Shown one piece after another: positions 17,512-27,135 of a stretch of 64,000 bases of DNA. A model generated the notes under the pieces. That model was not told the origin of the DNA. It saw only the letters and a program-made list of their open reading frames with translations, and ran no database searches. The translations under genes and the position numbers were made by a program. Position 1 is the first letter of the stretch; each line of letters starts with the position of its first letter. Origin of the DNA: Actinomyces wuliandei (GTDB lineage Bacteria; Actinomycetota; Actinomycetes; Actinomycetales; Actinomycetaceae); NCBI RefSeq assembly GCF_004010955.1, contig NZ_CP025227.1, positions 2,046,001 to 2,110,000 of the forward strand, read 5' to 3'.

Positions 17512-19206
17512 ATGGCAGACCAGTCAGAACCAGCCACGAGCAGCTCCAGCGCAGCAGGAGCCGAGCCAGGACCCGCAACCGCCGGAGCTGCTGCCGGGAC
17601 CGCCGCTGCACCCACCAGCACGCAGGGCATGACCTTCCACCCGGACCGGCGCTTCTGGGTGGTCTACGGCTGCCTCATGCTGGTGATGTTCCTGTCCGCC
17701 ATGTACCAGACCGTGGTGGCCACCGCCCTGCCCACCATCGTGGGGGACCTGGGCGGGGTCTCACGCATGTCGTGGGCCATCACCGCCTACACCCTGGCGC
17801 AGACGGTGGCGATGCCCGTCTACGGCAGGCTGGGCGACACCATGGGGCGCAAGCCCCTCTACCTGGTGGCCATCGCCCTGTTCGTGGGTGGCTCGGCGCT
17901 GTGCGGCGTGTCCACGAGCATGGAGATGTTCGTCGCCTTCCGCTTCCTCCAGGGACTGGGCGGGGGCGGCCTCATCATCTCCTCCCAGGCCATCACCGGC
18001 GACCTCATCCCGCCACGGGTGCGCGCCACCTACACGGCCCCGCTGGGCGCCATGTTCGGCCTGGCCTCGATCCTGGGGCCGCTGCTGGGCGGGTGGCTCA
18101 CCGACGTGCTGAGCTGGCGCTGGGTCTTCTGGTTCTTCCTGCCCTTCGGTGCCGCGGCCTGGGTGCTGGTCGCGCTGAACCTGCAGCTGCCGCGCCGCCA
18201 CGTGCGCGTGCGCATTGACTGGCTGGGCCTGGCCCTGGCCAACACCGGGGCAGTCGGCACCGTGCTCATCGCCACCTGGGGAGGCGCCCTCTACCCGTGG
18301 AGCAGCCCGGTGATCCTGGGACTGGGCCTGCTGACCCTCCTGGCCTGGGGCGCGCTCCTGCCGGTGGAGAGGCGTGCCGCCGAGCCGGTCATGCCCCCCT
18401 CCATCCTGACCAACCGGACTTTCGTGGTCGCCACGGTCGTCTCGGTGCTGGCCATGGGCTGCCTGTTCGGCATCAACGGCTACCTGCCCACCTACCTGCA
18501 GATGGTCTACGGCGTGTCCGCCTCAGCCTCCGGCCTGCTGCTGGTGCCCGGGGCCGCGGGGATGGTGGTCGGCTCCATGCTGTCGGGCGCGCTGGTCACC
18601 CGCACGGGCCGCTACCGGCTCTACCCGGTCGTGGGCAGCCTCCTGGGGGCGGTGGGCATGGCTGTCGTCGGCCTGGCCGACCAGGCGACACCGCTGTGGT
18701 GGATGTGCGCCGGGGTCTTTGTCCTCAGCCTGGGCATAGGCCTGTTCTTCCAGCTGATCGTCCTGGTCATCCAGAACGCGCTGCCCGCCTCCGTGCTGGG
18801 CACCGCCACCAGCGCCAACAACTTCTTCCGTGAGATCGGGGTCTCCCTGGGCAACACGATCGTTGGCGTCGTCTTCACCTCCCGGCTCACCGCCGCCCTG
18901 ACCGCAACGGGGCTCAGCCCCCAGGACTCCTCCAGCCTGACCCCGCAGGCGGTGCGGGACCTGGGTCCCACGGAGCACGCCGACGTCGTCGCCGCCTACG
19001 TGGACAGCCTGTCCCCCGTGGTGCTGGCCCTGGTCCCGGTGCTCCTGCTGTCCGCCCTGGTCGCCCTGGGCTTCGAGTCGATCCCCCTGTCCGCCAGGAC
19101 CGGCTTGGAGCAGCGTGACCTGGAGAAGGCGCTCACCGCCGACCCGGTACCTCTCGCCGAGGACGGGCAGCAGCCTGAGGCAGGCCGGACGCGCTCCGAG
19201 GCATGA
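17512..19206 (+). CDS. MFS drug/metabolite exporter, DHA2 (14-TM) family
   Basis: A 564-residue proton-driven exporter of the EmrB/QacA type. After a 35-residue Ser/Ala-rich cytoplasmic N-terminus come 14 predicted helices. Signature motifs are clear: motif D1 region (QTVVATALPTIVGDLGG), motif A in loop 2-3 (GRLGDTMGRKPLY), the helix-4 Arg (FRFLQGLGGGG) and the motif C region of helix 5 (GAMFGLASILGPLLGGWL). The start at 17512 follows CAGGAGAGAG. A hairpin directly after the stop ends the unit. Substrate is unknown; no adjacent TetR or MarR regulator was found. Confidence 0.9.
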   Translation: MADQSEPATSSSSAAGAEPGPATAGAAAGTAAAPTSTQGMTFHPDRRFWVVYGCLMLVMFLSAMYQTVVATALPTIVGDLGGVSRMSWAITAYTLAQTVAMPVYGRLGDTMGRKPLYLVAIALFVGGSALCGVSTSMEMFVAFRFLQGLGGGGLIISSQAITGDLIPPRVRATYTAPLGAMFGLASILGPLLGGWLTDVLSWRWVFWFFLPFGAAAWVLVALNLQLPRRHVRVRIDWLGLALANTGAVGTVLIATWGGALYPWSSPVILGLGLLTLLAWGALLPVERRAAEPVMPPSILTNRTFVVATVVSVLAMGCLFGINGYLPTYLQMVYGVSASASGLLLVPGAAGMVVGSMLSGALVTRTGRYRLYPVVGSLLGAVGMAVVGLADQATPLWWMCAGVFVLSLGIGLFFQLIVLVIQNALPASVLGTATSANNFFREIGVSLGNTIVGVVFTSRLTAALTATGLSPQDSSSLTPQAVRDLGPTEHADVVAAYVDSLSPVVLALVPVLLLSALVALGFESIPLSARTGLEQRDLEKALTADPVPLAEDGQQPEAGRTRSEA

Positions 19207-19210
19207 CCAG

Positions 19211-19230
19211 CTGCCCCGGAGTCGGGGCAG
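19211..19230 (+). terminator. Hairpin after the MFS gene
   Basis: CTGCCCCG (19211-19218) and CGGGGCAG (19223-19230) pair perfectly with a GAGT loop, 4 nt after the MFS stop codon. Confidence 0.6.
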
Positions 19231-19407
19231 GCCCCCGCCTTGCTGCCTGGGCGGGCGGGACACGCGACGACCTCTCCTGGGGTGAGGTCCGCTCCCAGCC
19301 TGCGTCTGACCGGATGAGGGTGACCACCGATCCACCGCGTCCCAGATCACCTACCCACAGGCGGCACCACCGACCCGCAGGCGGCCCTCACCCTCATAAT
19401 AGGCGGC

Positions 19408-21558
19408 ATGTATCTGCGCAGTAATGGTTCCCACTGGCGTCACAGAGCTGCCGTCACGGCTCTCCTGGCCGCCGTGGCCCTCGTCCTGACCACTCTCATC
19501 CCGCTCTCGCCGTCACAGGCCGGGGACGCCCAGGGGACCAGCACCACTGCGGGTGCCACGGCTGGCAGCACCACCGAAGCCGCTGCGGGCGCTGGCAGCA
19601 CCAGCACCGCCACCACGGGCGACGACGACAGCACCGACGCCGCCCTGGCGCTGCACCCCGCGCCCCGGTCCCTCACCTGGGAGGGACCGGAGGTGGACCT
19701 GACCGGTACCGTCGAGCTCGTCACTGTCGGTGACACAGCGGACAGCAACACAGCGGACGGTGACTCAGCGGACACCGTGGCACTCGTGCGTGAGCTGGTC
19801 ACCGGCTCCGGCGGCACGCTGAGCGCCTCAGGTACTGCGGGCAGCCCGGCAGGCTCGGAGCCAGAGCCCTCGGCCCCTGAGGACTCAGGCTCTGAGGCCA
19901 CCACCCCCACAGCCCGGGTCGTGGTGGGCACCGACGGCCCCGACGCCTCCGGCTACCTTGAGGGGGGCATGAGCGTGCCCGAGCACGAGGAGGGCTACCT
20001 GCTGGCCACCACGACCACTGACGGGCTCCCCACCGTCACGGTCCTGGGCGGTGGTCCCAACGGGCTCCTCTACGCCGCCAGGACCCTGGGACAGCTCACC
20101 CAGGGCGGCGTCGTGGCCGGGGTCCAGGCCAGTGACCAGCCTGCGATGGACGTGCGGGGCGTGGTGGAGGGGTTCTACGGGATCCCGTGGAGCCACGAGG
20201 CGCGGCTGGACACCCTGGACCACATGGCCCGGTGGCGGATGAACACCTACGTCTACGCGCCCAAGGACGACGTCTACCTGCGCGACCAGTGGCGCGAGCC
20301 CTACCCCGACGAGGAGCTGGACCGCCTGTCGGAACTGGCGGAGCGCGCCCGCGCCCGTCACGTGGAGCTCGTGGTCGCCCTGTCCCCCGGCGAGGACATC
20401 TGCTACTCCTCCCAGGACGACCTTGAGGCCGTGGAGGCTGTCTTTGACCAGCTGGGCGAGGCGGGGGTGGACAGCTTCTACCTGGCCCTGGACGACACGC
20501 CACAGACCCTGGAGTGCGAGGCGGACCGGGAGGTCTTCACCGACCCCAACCCCTCTGTCGCGCTGGCCACCGCACAGGCCCACCTCCTCAACCACCTCCA
20601 GACCAACTACGTCGAGGCCAACGGCCTCCCGGACCTGTGGACGGTCCCGACCGAGTACACCGGCACACAGGCCACGGCCTACACCACCGCCTTCGGGCAG
20701 GCTCTTGACGACGCCGTGCAGGTCCAGTGGACCGGGGAGGCCATTGTCACCGACAACCTGACCACCCAGCAGGCCACCCAGGCCGCCCGCAACTACGACA
20801 CCACCAGCCTGGTGGTGTGGGACAACTTCCCGGCCAACGACGGGGACAACCAGGCCCGTCTCTTCCTGGGAGCCATGCCCGCCCGCGACGCCACCCTGGC
20901 AACAGCCGTCACCGGGATCACCACCAATCCCATGATCCAGCCCTACGCCTCCCGGCTGGCGCTGGCCGAGTACGCCAGCTACTCCTGGAACCCAGCGGCG
21001 CACGACCCCCAGGCTGTGCGTGACACTGCCGTCGCCGACCTCGTCGGAGAGGACTCGGGCCTGGCCTGGGAGACGATGCAGGCCTTCATCGACGTCCACG
21101 AGCCGTGGGAGTTCGCCGCCTGGGAGGCGACGGAGACATGGGAGGAGGTCGACGCCGTCACACAGGCGCTGGACGCCGACGACGGCACCGCGCTGGAGGA
21201 CAGCGCCGCCCGGCTGCGCTCCCGCTTGTCACTGCTGCGCGACGCCCCCACGACCCTGGCCTCCATGGAGGAAGAGGGCTTCTACGACGACGCCAGCCCC
21301 TGGATCGAGGCGACGGCCGACTGGGCCGAGGCCGGGCTCGCAGCAGTGGACCTCCTCGTGGCGCTGCGTGCCGGGGACGCTGCCACCGCTCAGGCGGCCA
21401 GCACGACCATGGACCAGGCCGCCTCCCGGGCGCAGCAGCCCCGCGCCCCCTCGCTGGAGGGGACGAGCGTGGTCGAGGACGCCGTGGTGCCCCAGCTCGG
21501 CGAGACCGCGCTCAGCGAGCTGGTAGACCAGGCTGCTGCCACCTGGGAGGCCCGCTGA
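19408..21558 (+). CDS. Secreted GH84 beta-N-acetylglucosaminidase (hyaluronidase/NagJ type)
   Basis: A 716-residue exported enzyme that removes terminal beta-GlcNAc from host glycans or glycoproteins. A signal peptide is evident (positively charged start, then AAVTALLAAVALVLTTLIPL). A Thr/Ser/Ala-rich linker (about 40-85) and a GH20b-like beta domain (about 90-235) lead to the GH84 barrel beginning VRGVVEGFYGIPWSHEARLD. The catalytic neighbouring Asp pair is D362-D363 (LALDDTPQ). Other family blocks are NTYVYAPKDDVYLRDQWREPY and WTGEAIVTD. No sortase motif or membrane anchor is present at the C-terminus, so the enzyme is likely released. The ribosome binding site is poor; the start is set by the signal peptide. 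Confidence 0.9.
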   Translation: MYLRSNGSHWRHRAAVTALLAAVALVLTTLIPLSPSQAGDAQGTSTTAGATAGSTTEAAAGAGSTSTATTGDDDSTDAALALHPAPRSLTWEGPEVDLTGTVELVTVGDTADSNTADGDSADTVALVRELVTGSGGTLSASGTAGSPAGSEPEPSAPEDSGSEATTPTARVVVGTDGPDASGYLEGGMSVPEHEEGYLLATTTTDGLPTVTVLGGGPNGLLYAARTLGQLTQGGVVAGVQASDQPAMDVRGVVEGFYGIPWSHEARLDTLDHMARWRMNTYVYAPKDDVYLRDQWREPYPDEELDRLSELAERARARHVELVVALSPGEDICYSSQDDLEAVEAVFDQLGEAGVDSFYLALDDTPQTLECEADREVFTDPNPSVALATAQAHLLNHLQTNYVEANGLPDLWTVPTEYTGTQATAYTTAFGQALDDAVQVQWTGEAIVTDNLTTQQATQAARNYDTTSLVVWDNFPANDGDNQARLFLGAMPARDATLATAVTGITTNPMIQPYASRLALAEYASYSWNPAAHDPQAVRDTAVADLVGEDSGLAWETMQAFIDVHEPWEFAAWEATETWEEVDAVTQALDADDGTALEDSAARLRSRLSLLRDAPTTLASMEEEGFYDDASPWIEATADWAEAGLAAVDLLVALRAGDAATAQAASTTMDQAASRAQQPRAPSLEGTSVVEDAVVPQLGETALSELVDQAAATWEAR

Positions 21559-21573
21559 CCGCGCTCTCCGGGG

Positions 21574-21593
21574 AGCACGGTCAGCACCGTGCT
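21574..21593 (+). terminator. Hairpin after the GH84 gene
   Basis: AGCACGGT (21574-21581) and ACCGTGCT (21586-21593) form a perfect 8-bp stem with a 4-nt loop, 16 nt after the stop. Confidence 0.55.
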
Positions 21594-21722
21594 GCGCACC
21601 CCTCCCCGCTTCCGTTCAGCCGTTTTATCAGATAGCATCCGTGACGTAGCAGCAACATTGCCGGTACCCGTAGGCGACAGCCCCCAGGCGATACTCATTC
21701 CTCACACTTACAAGGAGTGCTG

Positions 21723-22352
21723 ATGCCCACCTTGACAAGCAGGTTGGCGCGCATGCTGCTCATGCGGGCGGCCGACGGTGCTGACACTGGGGGCGCCGGA
21801 CGCCTGGAGGAGCGGGAGGCAGGTTCCCAGGGTGCTGCTGCTCATGAGAGCCCCCACGGGGAGCACCCGGCAGGGCACGTGCTCCGACAGCCGCAGACCT
21901 CGCAGCCGGAGCCGGACCGCGAGACCCCGCAGGACCAGGAGGACGCGCTGGACAGGCTCGTGTGGCCGGATGTCCTGTCCATGGAGAACCTGGCGGACGC
22001 CGTGGGCCGGGCCTGCGGTATGAACGTCGTGCTCAACCCGATCCCCAGCGAGCTGCAGAGCGCCGAGGTCAACGGCGTGACAGTATCCGTGGGTGCCACG
22101 GCCATGGTCTACTACGACTCCCGGCTGTCGCCGCTCAACCGGACCCAGACGATCCTGCACGAGCTCGCCCACGTCCTGCACGGCGACATCTGCGCCGAGC
22201 ACACCACGGCGAGCTGCCGGACCACGTTTGGCAGCGTACGGGAGCGGCGTGCCGAGATCACCGCCATGCGCATGATGTTCGAGGTCTACCGACGTAACCG
22301 CAACTCGACAGTCCTCAGCTTCCTCGTCGGCAAGGCAGGAGCCAACCAGTAG
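21723..22352 (+). CDS. ImmA/IrrE-like zinc metallopeptidase (orphan)
   Basis: A 209-residue protein with a disordered, Glu/Gln/Pro-rich N-terminus (about 1-80) and a compact metallopeptidase-like domain containing the zinc motif HELAH (His146, Glu147, His150) in TILHELAHVLHGD. The downstream block RERRAEITAMRMMFEVYRR supplies the usual third-ligand Glu helix. ImmA/IrrE proteins cleave or inactivate repressors; most sit next to an HTH gene, but no HTH gene is adjacent here. The ATG at 21723 has AAGGAG 6 nt upstream. It could control a distant regulator or be part of a restriction- or phage-derived module that lost its partner. Confidence 0.75.
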   Translation: MPTLTSRLARMLLMRAADGADTGGAGRLEEREAGSQGAAAHESPHGEHPAGHVLRQPQTSQPEPDRETPQDQEDALDRLVWPDVLSMENLADAVGRACGMNVVLNPIPSELQSAEVNGVTVSVGATAMVYYDSRLSPLNRTQTILHELAHVLHGDICAEHTTASCRTTFGSVRERRAEITAMRMMFEVYRRNRNSTVLSFLVGKAGANQ

Positions 22353-22857
22353 CCCTGCCCATGCGTGCAGGAACCACCTGCAAAGGGTGACATGACGTCA
22401 CCTCCGAGGCGGGACCACCCGCTCACGACCACGGCACCGCACCGCCTCAGAGCCGGGCGCGCAGACAGCAGCCGTGGATGCGCTGTGGGCAGCACCACAT
22501 GAGATGGGCGGCAGTCACGCGCAGTGAGCCAGGGGCCTGAGGCCAGCGGCAGGCGCCACCACTACAGGGAGGCGCCGCTCGACACCCGTTCGTCAGGAAT
22601 GGAAAAGTTTCTACTGCTGTGACATCATCAAGACACCGAAGTCAACAGCACCCCCTCCGCGCACCTTGCTCCGTCCCTCCCCAGGCACGGAGCAGAAGCC
22701 GGAGCACCTCTACGAGAGGAGACGGCACAGCCCACAGAACCGGCACCTACCACGACCCGCCGACCTGCCTCACCCCCCCACCCGACAAGCCCTCACCGCA
22801 CGACGACTGAGGTTCCATCCCGCCACTGACACCACACACCTTGGAGCTACTGAGCAC
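22353..22857. other. Intergenic region
   Basis: About 505 nt without a recognised gene. Small hairpins occur near the left end (TGCAGG/CCTGCA at 22366-22382 and GGTGAC/GTCACC just after). An A/T-richer patch near 22598-22630 may be the promoter of the next gene. Confidence 0.45.
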
Positions 22858-23430
22858 ATGAGCAGTCACCACGACCTCGCCCACGCGGCGCACCTTGTTG
22901 ACGACCTCCTCACCGGGGCAGGTGCCACCCAGGAAGAGCGTCAGGCGATTGCTGACCACCTGACCGGCAGGAACCACCTGGCTCTTCACGGCCCCTCCCA
23001 GGACCCCTGGACACTGACCACCGCCCTCGCCCACGCCTGGCACACCTACTCCCGGCGCGCGGACCTGCCCGCACCGGTGCTCCTGACGATCCTTGACGGG
23101 GAGTGCGACATGGTCTCCACCTACGTCGACACCGAGACCGCCACCCAGATCCTTCAGGACGACGAGGACACGCCGACCCCCGACCAGGTGACAGACCTCG
23201 TGCACTGGCTGGAGAAGGAGGACCTCTGGCGTGACGAGGTCACCGCGACTCAGGTCCGGGCCGCCTGGGCCAGCTACCGCGCGCGGCACCCTAGCGCCCC
23301 CAGCACCAGCCACCGGCACAAAGTAGACCCTGTCGACCCTCCCACGCCGCTGAGACCCAGGCCGTCACGCGCTCCCGACAAGGCCCTGCCCCGCAGCCAG
23401 ACCACTCAGACCCTGGCCACAGGTGCGTAG
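22858..23430 (+). CDS. Hypothetical protein, 190 aa
   Basis: Not recognised. A soluble, acidic, helical domain (about 1-145; it contains DDLLTGAGATQEERQAIADH and DLVHWLEKEDLWRDEVTATQ) is followed by a Pro/Arg/Ser-rich tail. The ATG at 22858 is preceded by a weak GGAG. Its 3' end overlaps the converging pcrA gene by 25 nt. A longer in-frame version beginning at 22666 has a His/Arg/Pro composition that looks non-coding. Confidence 0.5.
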   Translation: MSSHHDLAHAAHLVDDLLTGAGATQEERQAIADHLTGRNHLALHGPSQDPWTLTTALAHAWHTYSRRADLPAPVLLTILDGECDMVSTYVDTETATQILQDDEDTPTPDQVTDLVHWLEKEDLWRDEVTATQVRAAWASYRARHPSAPSTSHRHKVDPVDPPTPLRPRPSRAPDKALPRSQTTQTLATGA

Positions 23431-26400
23431 CGCAGCATGAGGCGCTTGGTCGTCACCGCCCCGGCGACAGTGAACTCCACCCGGGCTGTCAGGGAGCGGC
23501 CCCGGCCCTCCAGGCCGACCACGGTCCCGACCCCGTAGGAGTCGTGGCGGACCTGGTCACCCACCCGCAGACCAGCCACCGCTGCTGGCAGCGCCTCGTC
23601 CTGGAAGTGTTCCGCGTCGCCGTCAGCGCCCGCGTGACCTCCTTCCCTCCGCCCTGACCGACCCTGAGGACGTCCTGGACTGCCGTCCAGCCGACTCGGC
23701 CGACCTCGCCTGGCCGCCCGCTCGGCGCGCCGGGCCTCAGCACGGTCCCTGGCTGTCTCCACCCGCCCCAGACGCCCGGTGCGGCGGCTCCCCGACCCGA
23801 CCGGGGGCGCGAAGTCGTCCTCGTCAGGGTGGGCAGGACTCCCCCAGGCCTCCCCGCCGCTGTCGGAGCCTGTCCGCCCCCTCCGGGCACCATGCGCACT
23901 ACGGCGGCCAGAGCCGTAGCCGCCCTCCCCCCAGCTGGAGCCCCAACCGGTGCTGTCGCCGTACAGCGCCACGGTGTCCGAGGCCAGCCTCCTCCAGTCC
24001 ACGACCTCGGCCGGGAGGTCGTCCAGGAACCGGGATGCAGGCATGGCCTGGGCCGTCCCCCAGGCACTACGCACGGCGGCACGGGTGAGATAGAGCCGCT
24101 CACGGGCACGAGTCAGCGCCACGTAAGCCAGACGGCGCTCCTCAGCCAGGTCGGCCTCCTCGGCCAGGGAGCGGGCGTGGGGGAAGGTGCCGTCCTCCAT
24201 ACCAGTGACAAAGACCACCGGGAACTCCAGCCCCTTGGCAGTGTGCACGGTCATGAGGGTCACCTGCCCCTCCGGAAGGTCTCCGGTCCCTGCCTCACCC
24301 GTGTCGGGCAGCTGGTCAGAGTCGGCCACCAGGGAGACGCGCTCCAGGAAGTCCGCCAGGGTCCCCGTCGGGTTGGCAGCCTGGAAGTCGGAGGCCACCG
24401 AGTGCAGCTCAGCCAGGTTCTCCACCCGGGTGGCGTCCTGGGGGTCGTCGCTGGCCCGCAGCTCAGCCAGGTAGCCGGAGGCGTCCAGGGCCGCGTCAAG
24501 CACCTCGGCCACGCCCTCCCCCTCGGCCAGCATCTGGCGCAGGGAGGCCAGCAGCTCGTGGAAGCCGCGCACCTGGTTGCGGGCCCGAGTCGTCAGCCCC
24601 TCCACGACCGGTGGCTCGCCGCCACCCCGCTCCTCCCGCAGCACCCCGGCGGCGTCGGCGACGGCCCGTCCGAAGGACACCGCGTGGCGGGAGGCGTGCT
24701 CAGCCAGAGCCGCCTCCGCCTTGTCCCCCAGGCCCCGCCTGGGGACGTTGAGGATGCGGCGCAGGTTGACGTCGTCGTCGGGGTTGTCCACGGCGCGCAG
24801 GTAGGCGATGGCGTCCTTGACCTCGCGCCGCTCGTAGAAGCGGGTGCCCCCGATGACCTTGTAGGGCTGACCGGAGCGGACGAAGACCTCCTCCAGGGCG
24901 CGGGACTGGGCGTTGGTGCGGTAGAAGACGGCCACGTCCGCAGGCCGCACGCCGTGCTCGTCAGCCAGCCGGTCGATCTCCTGGCTGACCCAGCGGGCCT
25001 CGTCGTGCTCGGAGTCGGCCACGTACCCGGTCACGGGTGCGCCGTCGCCGGAGCTGGTCCACAGGTTCTTGGGACGGCGGCCGCTGTTGCGGGAGATGAC
25101 CGCGTTGGCTGCGGTGAGGATGTTCTGGGTGGAGCGGTAGTTCTGCTCCAGCAGGATCGTCTCCGCGCTGGGGTAGTCCTGCTCGAACTCCTCGATGTTA
25201 CGGATCGTGGCACCGCGGAAGGCGTAGATGGACTGGTCGGAGTCCCCCACCACCGTCAGCTCGCCCGCCGACAGGGGCGAGCCTTCCCCGGAGGTGCCCG
25301 GGCCGCCGACCAGCTCACGCACCAGCACGTACTGGGCGTGGTTGGTGTCCTGGTACTCGTCCACCAGCACGTGGCGGAAGCGGCGCCGGTAGGCCTCGGC
25401 CACGGCGGGCTGGGTCTGGAGGAGGGCGACGGTACGCATGATGATGTCGTCGAAGTCCAGGGCGTTGGCCGCCGCCAAGCGCTGGGCATAGGCCTGGTAG
25501 ACCTCTGCCAGGTGGCGCTCCATCGGGTTGGTGGTCTGGGCCGTGCGCGCGAACGCCTCCGGGGTGACCAGCTCATTCTTCAGGTCGGAGATGCGGTGGG
25601 CAAAGGTCCTGGGGGTGAAGCGCTTGGGGTCGATGCCCAGCTCTCGCACGATAAGGGTGATCAGGCGGGTGGAGTCGGCGGCGTCGTAGACAGAGAAGGT
25701 CGAGCGCAGGCCGGCCGCCTCGTGGCTGCGGCGCAGGATACGCACGCACGCGGAGTGGAAGGTGGACACCCACATGCGCTCCCCCGCAGGTCCCACCAGG
25801 GCGGTGACCCGCTCACGCATCTCGGCGGCGGCCTTGTTGGTGAAGGTGATCGCCAGGATCTCCCCGGGACGCGCCCGCCCGGTGGCAATAAGGTGGGCCA
25901 CGCGGTGGGTGAGCACGCGGGTCTTGCCCGAGCCGGCCCCGGCGATGATGAGCAGCGGCGACCCCGAGTGCGTGACCGCCTGGGCCTGGGCGGGGTTGAG
26001 GCCCTCGACCAGGCCGACGGGGTCGGCAGCAGTGGCTCCCCAGGGCGCGCCTGGCGTCCCCGTGTGCCCCGCGTACCCCGTGCGCACGGTGCCGACGGCG
26101 CCCACTGGCTCCCGGTCGGCCGTCGCGCCCCCAGCGCTGCCCGCACCGGGGCGCACCAACCCTTCTGCGCCCCCCGTGGCAGCAGCCGCTGCCAGGTCGG
26201 CCTCAGCCTGCTCAGACCAGTCGGCCTGGGCGCGGGCTGCTGACGTGTCCGCCTGGGCGCGGGCCACGAGGCCCGCCGTGACCGCCTGGCGCTCTTCCCA
26301 GGAGAGGGGCGCGGTGCCACGGTCCTCGGCAGGCTCCCCGCCGTGGTCGGCAACAGGGCCTGCGCCCCGAGTCCTGACGGGGTACTCCCCAGTCCCCGTG

Positions 26401-26612
26401 CCACGGGCCCCGCCGGGTAGGTCCTCACGCACCCAGTCCTGTGGTCCCCCCTCCCCCGGCTCCAGGTCCTCCGTGTCCGGAGGCTCCACGTCGGCCCAGG
26501 AGTCGTCGTCAAAAGTAGCCAGGGAGGGCAGGGCGGCCTCGGCGGGCAGGGAGGTGCGGCTTGTCCCGGGCATGGACAGGTTGCCGAAGAGGGCGTTCGT
26601 CGCGTGAGTCAT
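23406..26612 (-). CDS. pcrA: ATP-dependent DNA helicase PcrA/UvrD (SF1)
   Basis: A 3'-5' DNA helicase for repair and replication. The 1068-residue protein contains all SF1A motifs: Walker A GAGSGKT (Lys230), TFTNKAAAEMRERV, DEYQDTN (motif II), VVGDSDQSIYAFRGA (motif III), NYRSTQNIL (motif IV), LMTVHTAKGLEFPVVFV (motif V) and YVALTRARERLYL (motif VI). The C-terminal 55 residues (RVGDQVRHDSYGVGTVVGLE) are the PcrA Tudor-like RNA-polymerase-binding domain. The first about 200 residues are a disordered, Gly/Ala/Glu-rich extension longer than in most PcrA proteins. A later start is possible inside that extension, since no strong ribosome binding site marks 26612. It converges on the preceding hypothetical gene. 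Confidence 0.93.
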   Translation of the reverse strand: MTHATNALFGNLSMPGTSRTSLPAEAALPSLATFDDDSWADVEPPDTEDLEPGEGGPQDWVREDLPGGARGTGTGEYPVRTRGAGPVADHGGEPAEDRGTAPLSWEERQAVTAGLVARAQADTSAARAQADWSEQAEADLAAAAATGGAEGLVRPGAGSAGGATADREPVGAVGTVRTGYAGHTGTPGAPWGATAADPVGLVEGLNPAQAQAVTHSGSPLLIIAGAGSGKTRVLTHRVAHLIATGRARPGEILAITFTNKAAAEMRERVTALVGPAGERMWVSTFHSACVRILRRSHEAAGLRSTFSVYDAADSTRLITLIVRELGIDPKRFTPRTFAHRISDLKNELVTPEAFARTAQTTNPMERHLAEVYQAYAQRLAAANALDFDDIIMRTVALLQTQPAVAEAYRRRFRHVLVDEYQDTNHAQYVLVRELVGGPGTSGEGSPLSAGELTVVGDSDQSIYAFRGATIRNIEEFEQDYPSAETILLEQNYRSTQNILTAANAVISRNSGRRPKNLWTSSGDGAPVTGYVADSEHDEARWVSQEIDRLADEHGVRPADVAVFYRTNAQSRALEEVFVRSGQPYKVIGGTRFYERREVKDAIAYLRAVDNPDDDVNLRRILNVPRRGLGDKAEAALAEHASRHAVSFGRAVADAAGVLREERGGGEPPVVEGLTTRARNQVRGFHELLASLRQMLAEGEGVAEVLDAALDASGYLAELRASDDPQDATRVENLAELHSVASDFQAANPTGTLADFLERVSLVADSDQLPDTGEAGTGDLPEGQVTLMTVHTAKGLEFPVVFVTGMEDGTFPHARSLAEEADLAEERRLAYVALTRARERLYLTRAAVRSAWGTAQAMPASRFLDDLPAEVVDWRRLASDTVALYGDSTGWGSSWGEGGYGSGRRSAHGARRGRTGSDSGGEAWGSPAHPDEDDFAPPVGSGSRRTGRLGRVETARDRAEARRAERAARRGRPSRLDGSPGRPQGRSGRREGGHAGADGDAEHFQDEALPAAVAGLRVGDQVRHDSYGVGTVVGLEGRGRSLTARVEFTVAGAVTTKRLMLRYAPVARV

Positions 26613-26829
26613 GGCAGGCCAAGCCTAGGCCACGTGCCACCCAGCGGCCCACCAGCACTCGCGCGGGCGAGGCCAGCGCCGCAGAGCACTTGGGCAGCAT
26701 GAGGACCCCGTGAGCGCCCGCACGGGCGACGCACCTCGTCGGGCCCAGGAAGTACCCGTCCAGGAGGACCTGGCCCTGCCCCGAGCCTGTCCCGCGCCTT
26801 TGCGCGGAGTCTTCTGAGAGAATTGAGCC

Positions 26830-27135
26830 ATGACTGTTGCCGCTGCAGCCGATCCGGATGCCATCAGGGATGCCTGTAGGCGTTTCGGTGTGGCGCGGCT
26901 CAGGATCTTTGGATCAGCCGTGACCGGGACCTTCGACCCGACCACCAGCGACCTCGACTTCCTCGTCGATTTCAAGGAGGACCGAGACAGTCGCTTCGAG
27001 GACTTCTTCGGTCTGCAGGAGGCCCTGGAGCACGCTGCAGGCCGTCCTGTGGATCTCGTAACGACAGACTCCCTGCGAAACCCCTACTTCCGGGAGTCGG
27101 TCCTGGCTACAGCGGAGGACGTCTATGCGTCATGA
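26830..27135 (+). CDS. mntA: MntA-type minimal nucleotidyltransferase (antitoxin)
   Basis: A 101-residue minimal nucleotidyltransferase. The catalytic signature is GSAVTGTFDPTTSDLDFLVDF (residues about 33-53), i.e. G-S followed by D-X-D, with the strand RLRIFGS before it. MntA antitoxins transfer AMP to a Tyr in their partner HepT and thereby silence it (known from the MntA-HepT system). The gene overlaps the HepT-like gene by 11 nt in another frame, so the pair is co-translated. A start at 26830 gives the normal family length; the ribosome binding site is weak. Confidence 0.85.
   Translation: MTVAAAADPDAIRDACRRFGVARLRIFGSAVTGTFDPTTSDLDFLVDFKEDRDSRFEDFFGLQEALEHAAGRPVDLVTTDSLRNPYFRESVLATAEDVYAS

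Noticed and set aside
22619..22857. N-terminal extension of the 190-aa hypothetical protein
   Set aside because: His/Arg/Pro composition, no ribosome binding site; the ATG at 22858 begins the regular acidic helical part.
26640..26830. Coding ORFs on the minus strand in the pcrA-mntA gap
   Set aside because: They are antisense to mntA or have arginine-rich non-coding composition; only the promoter of mntA is expected here.
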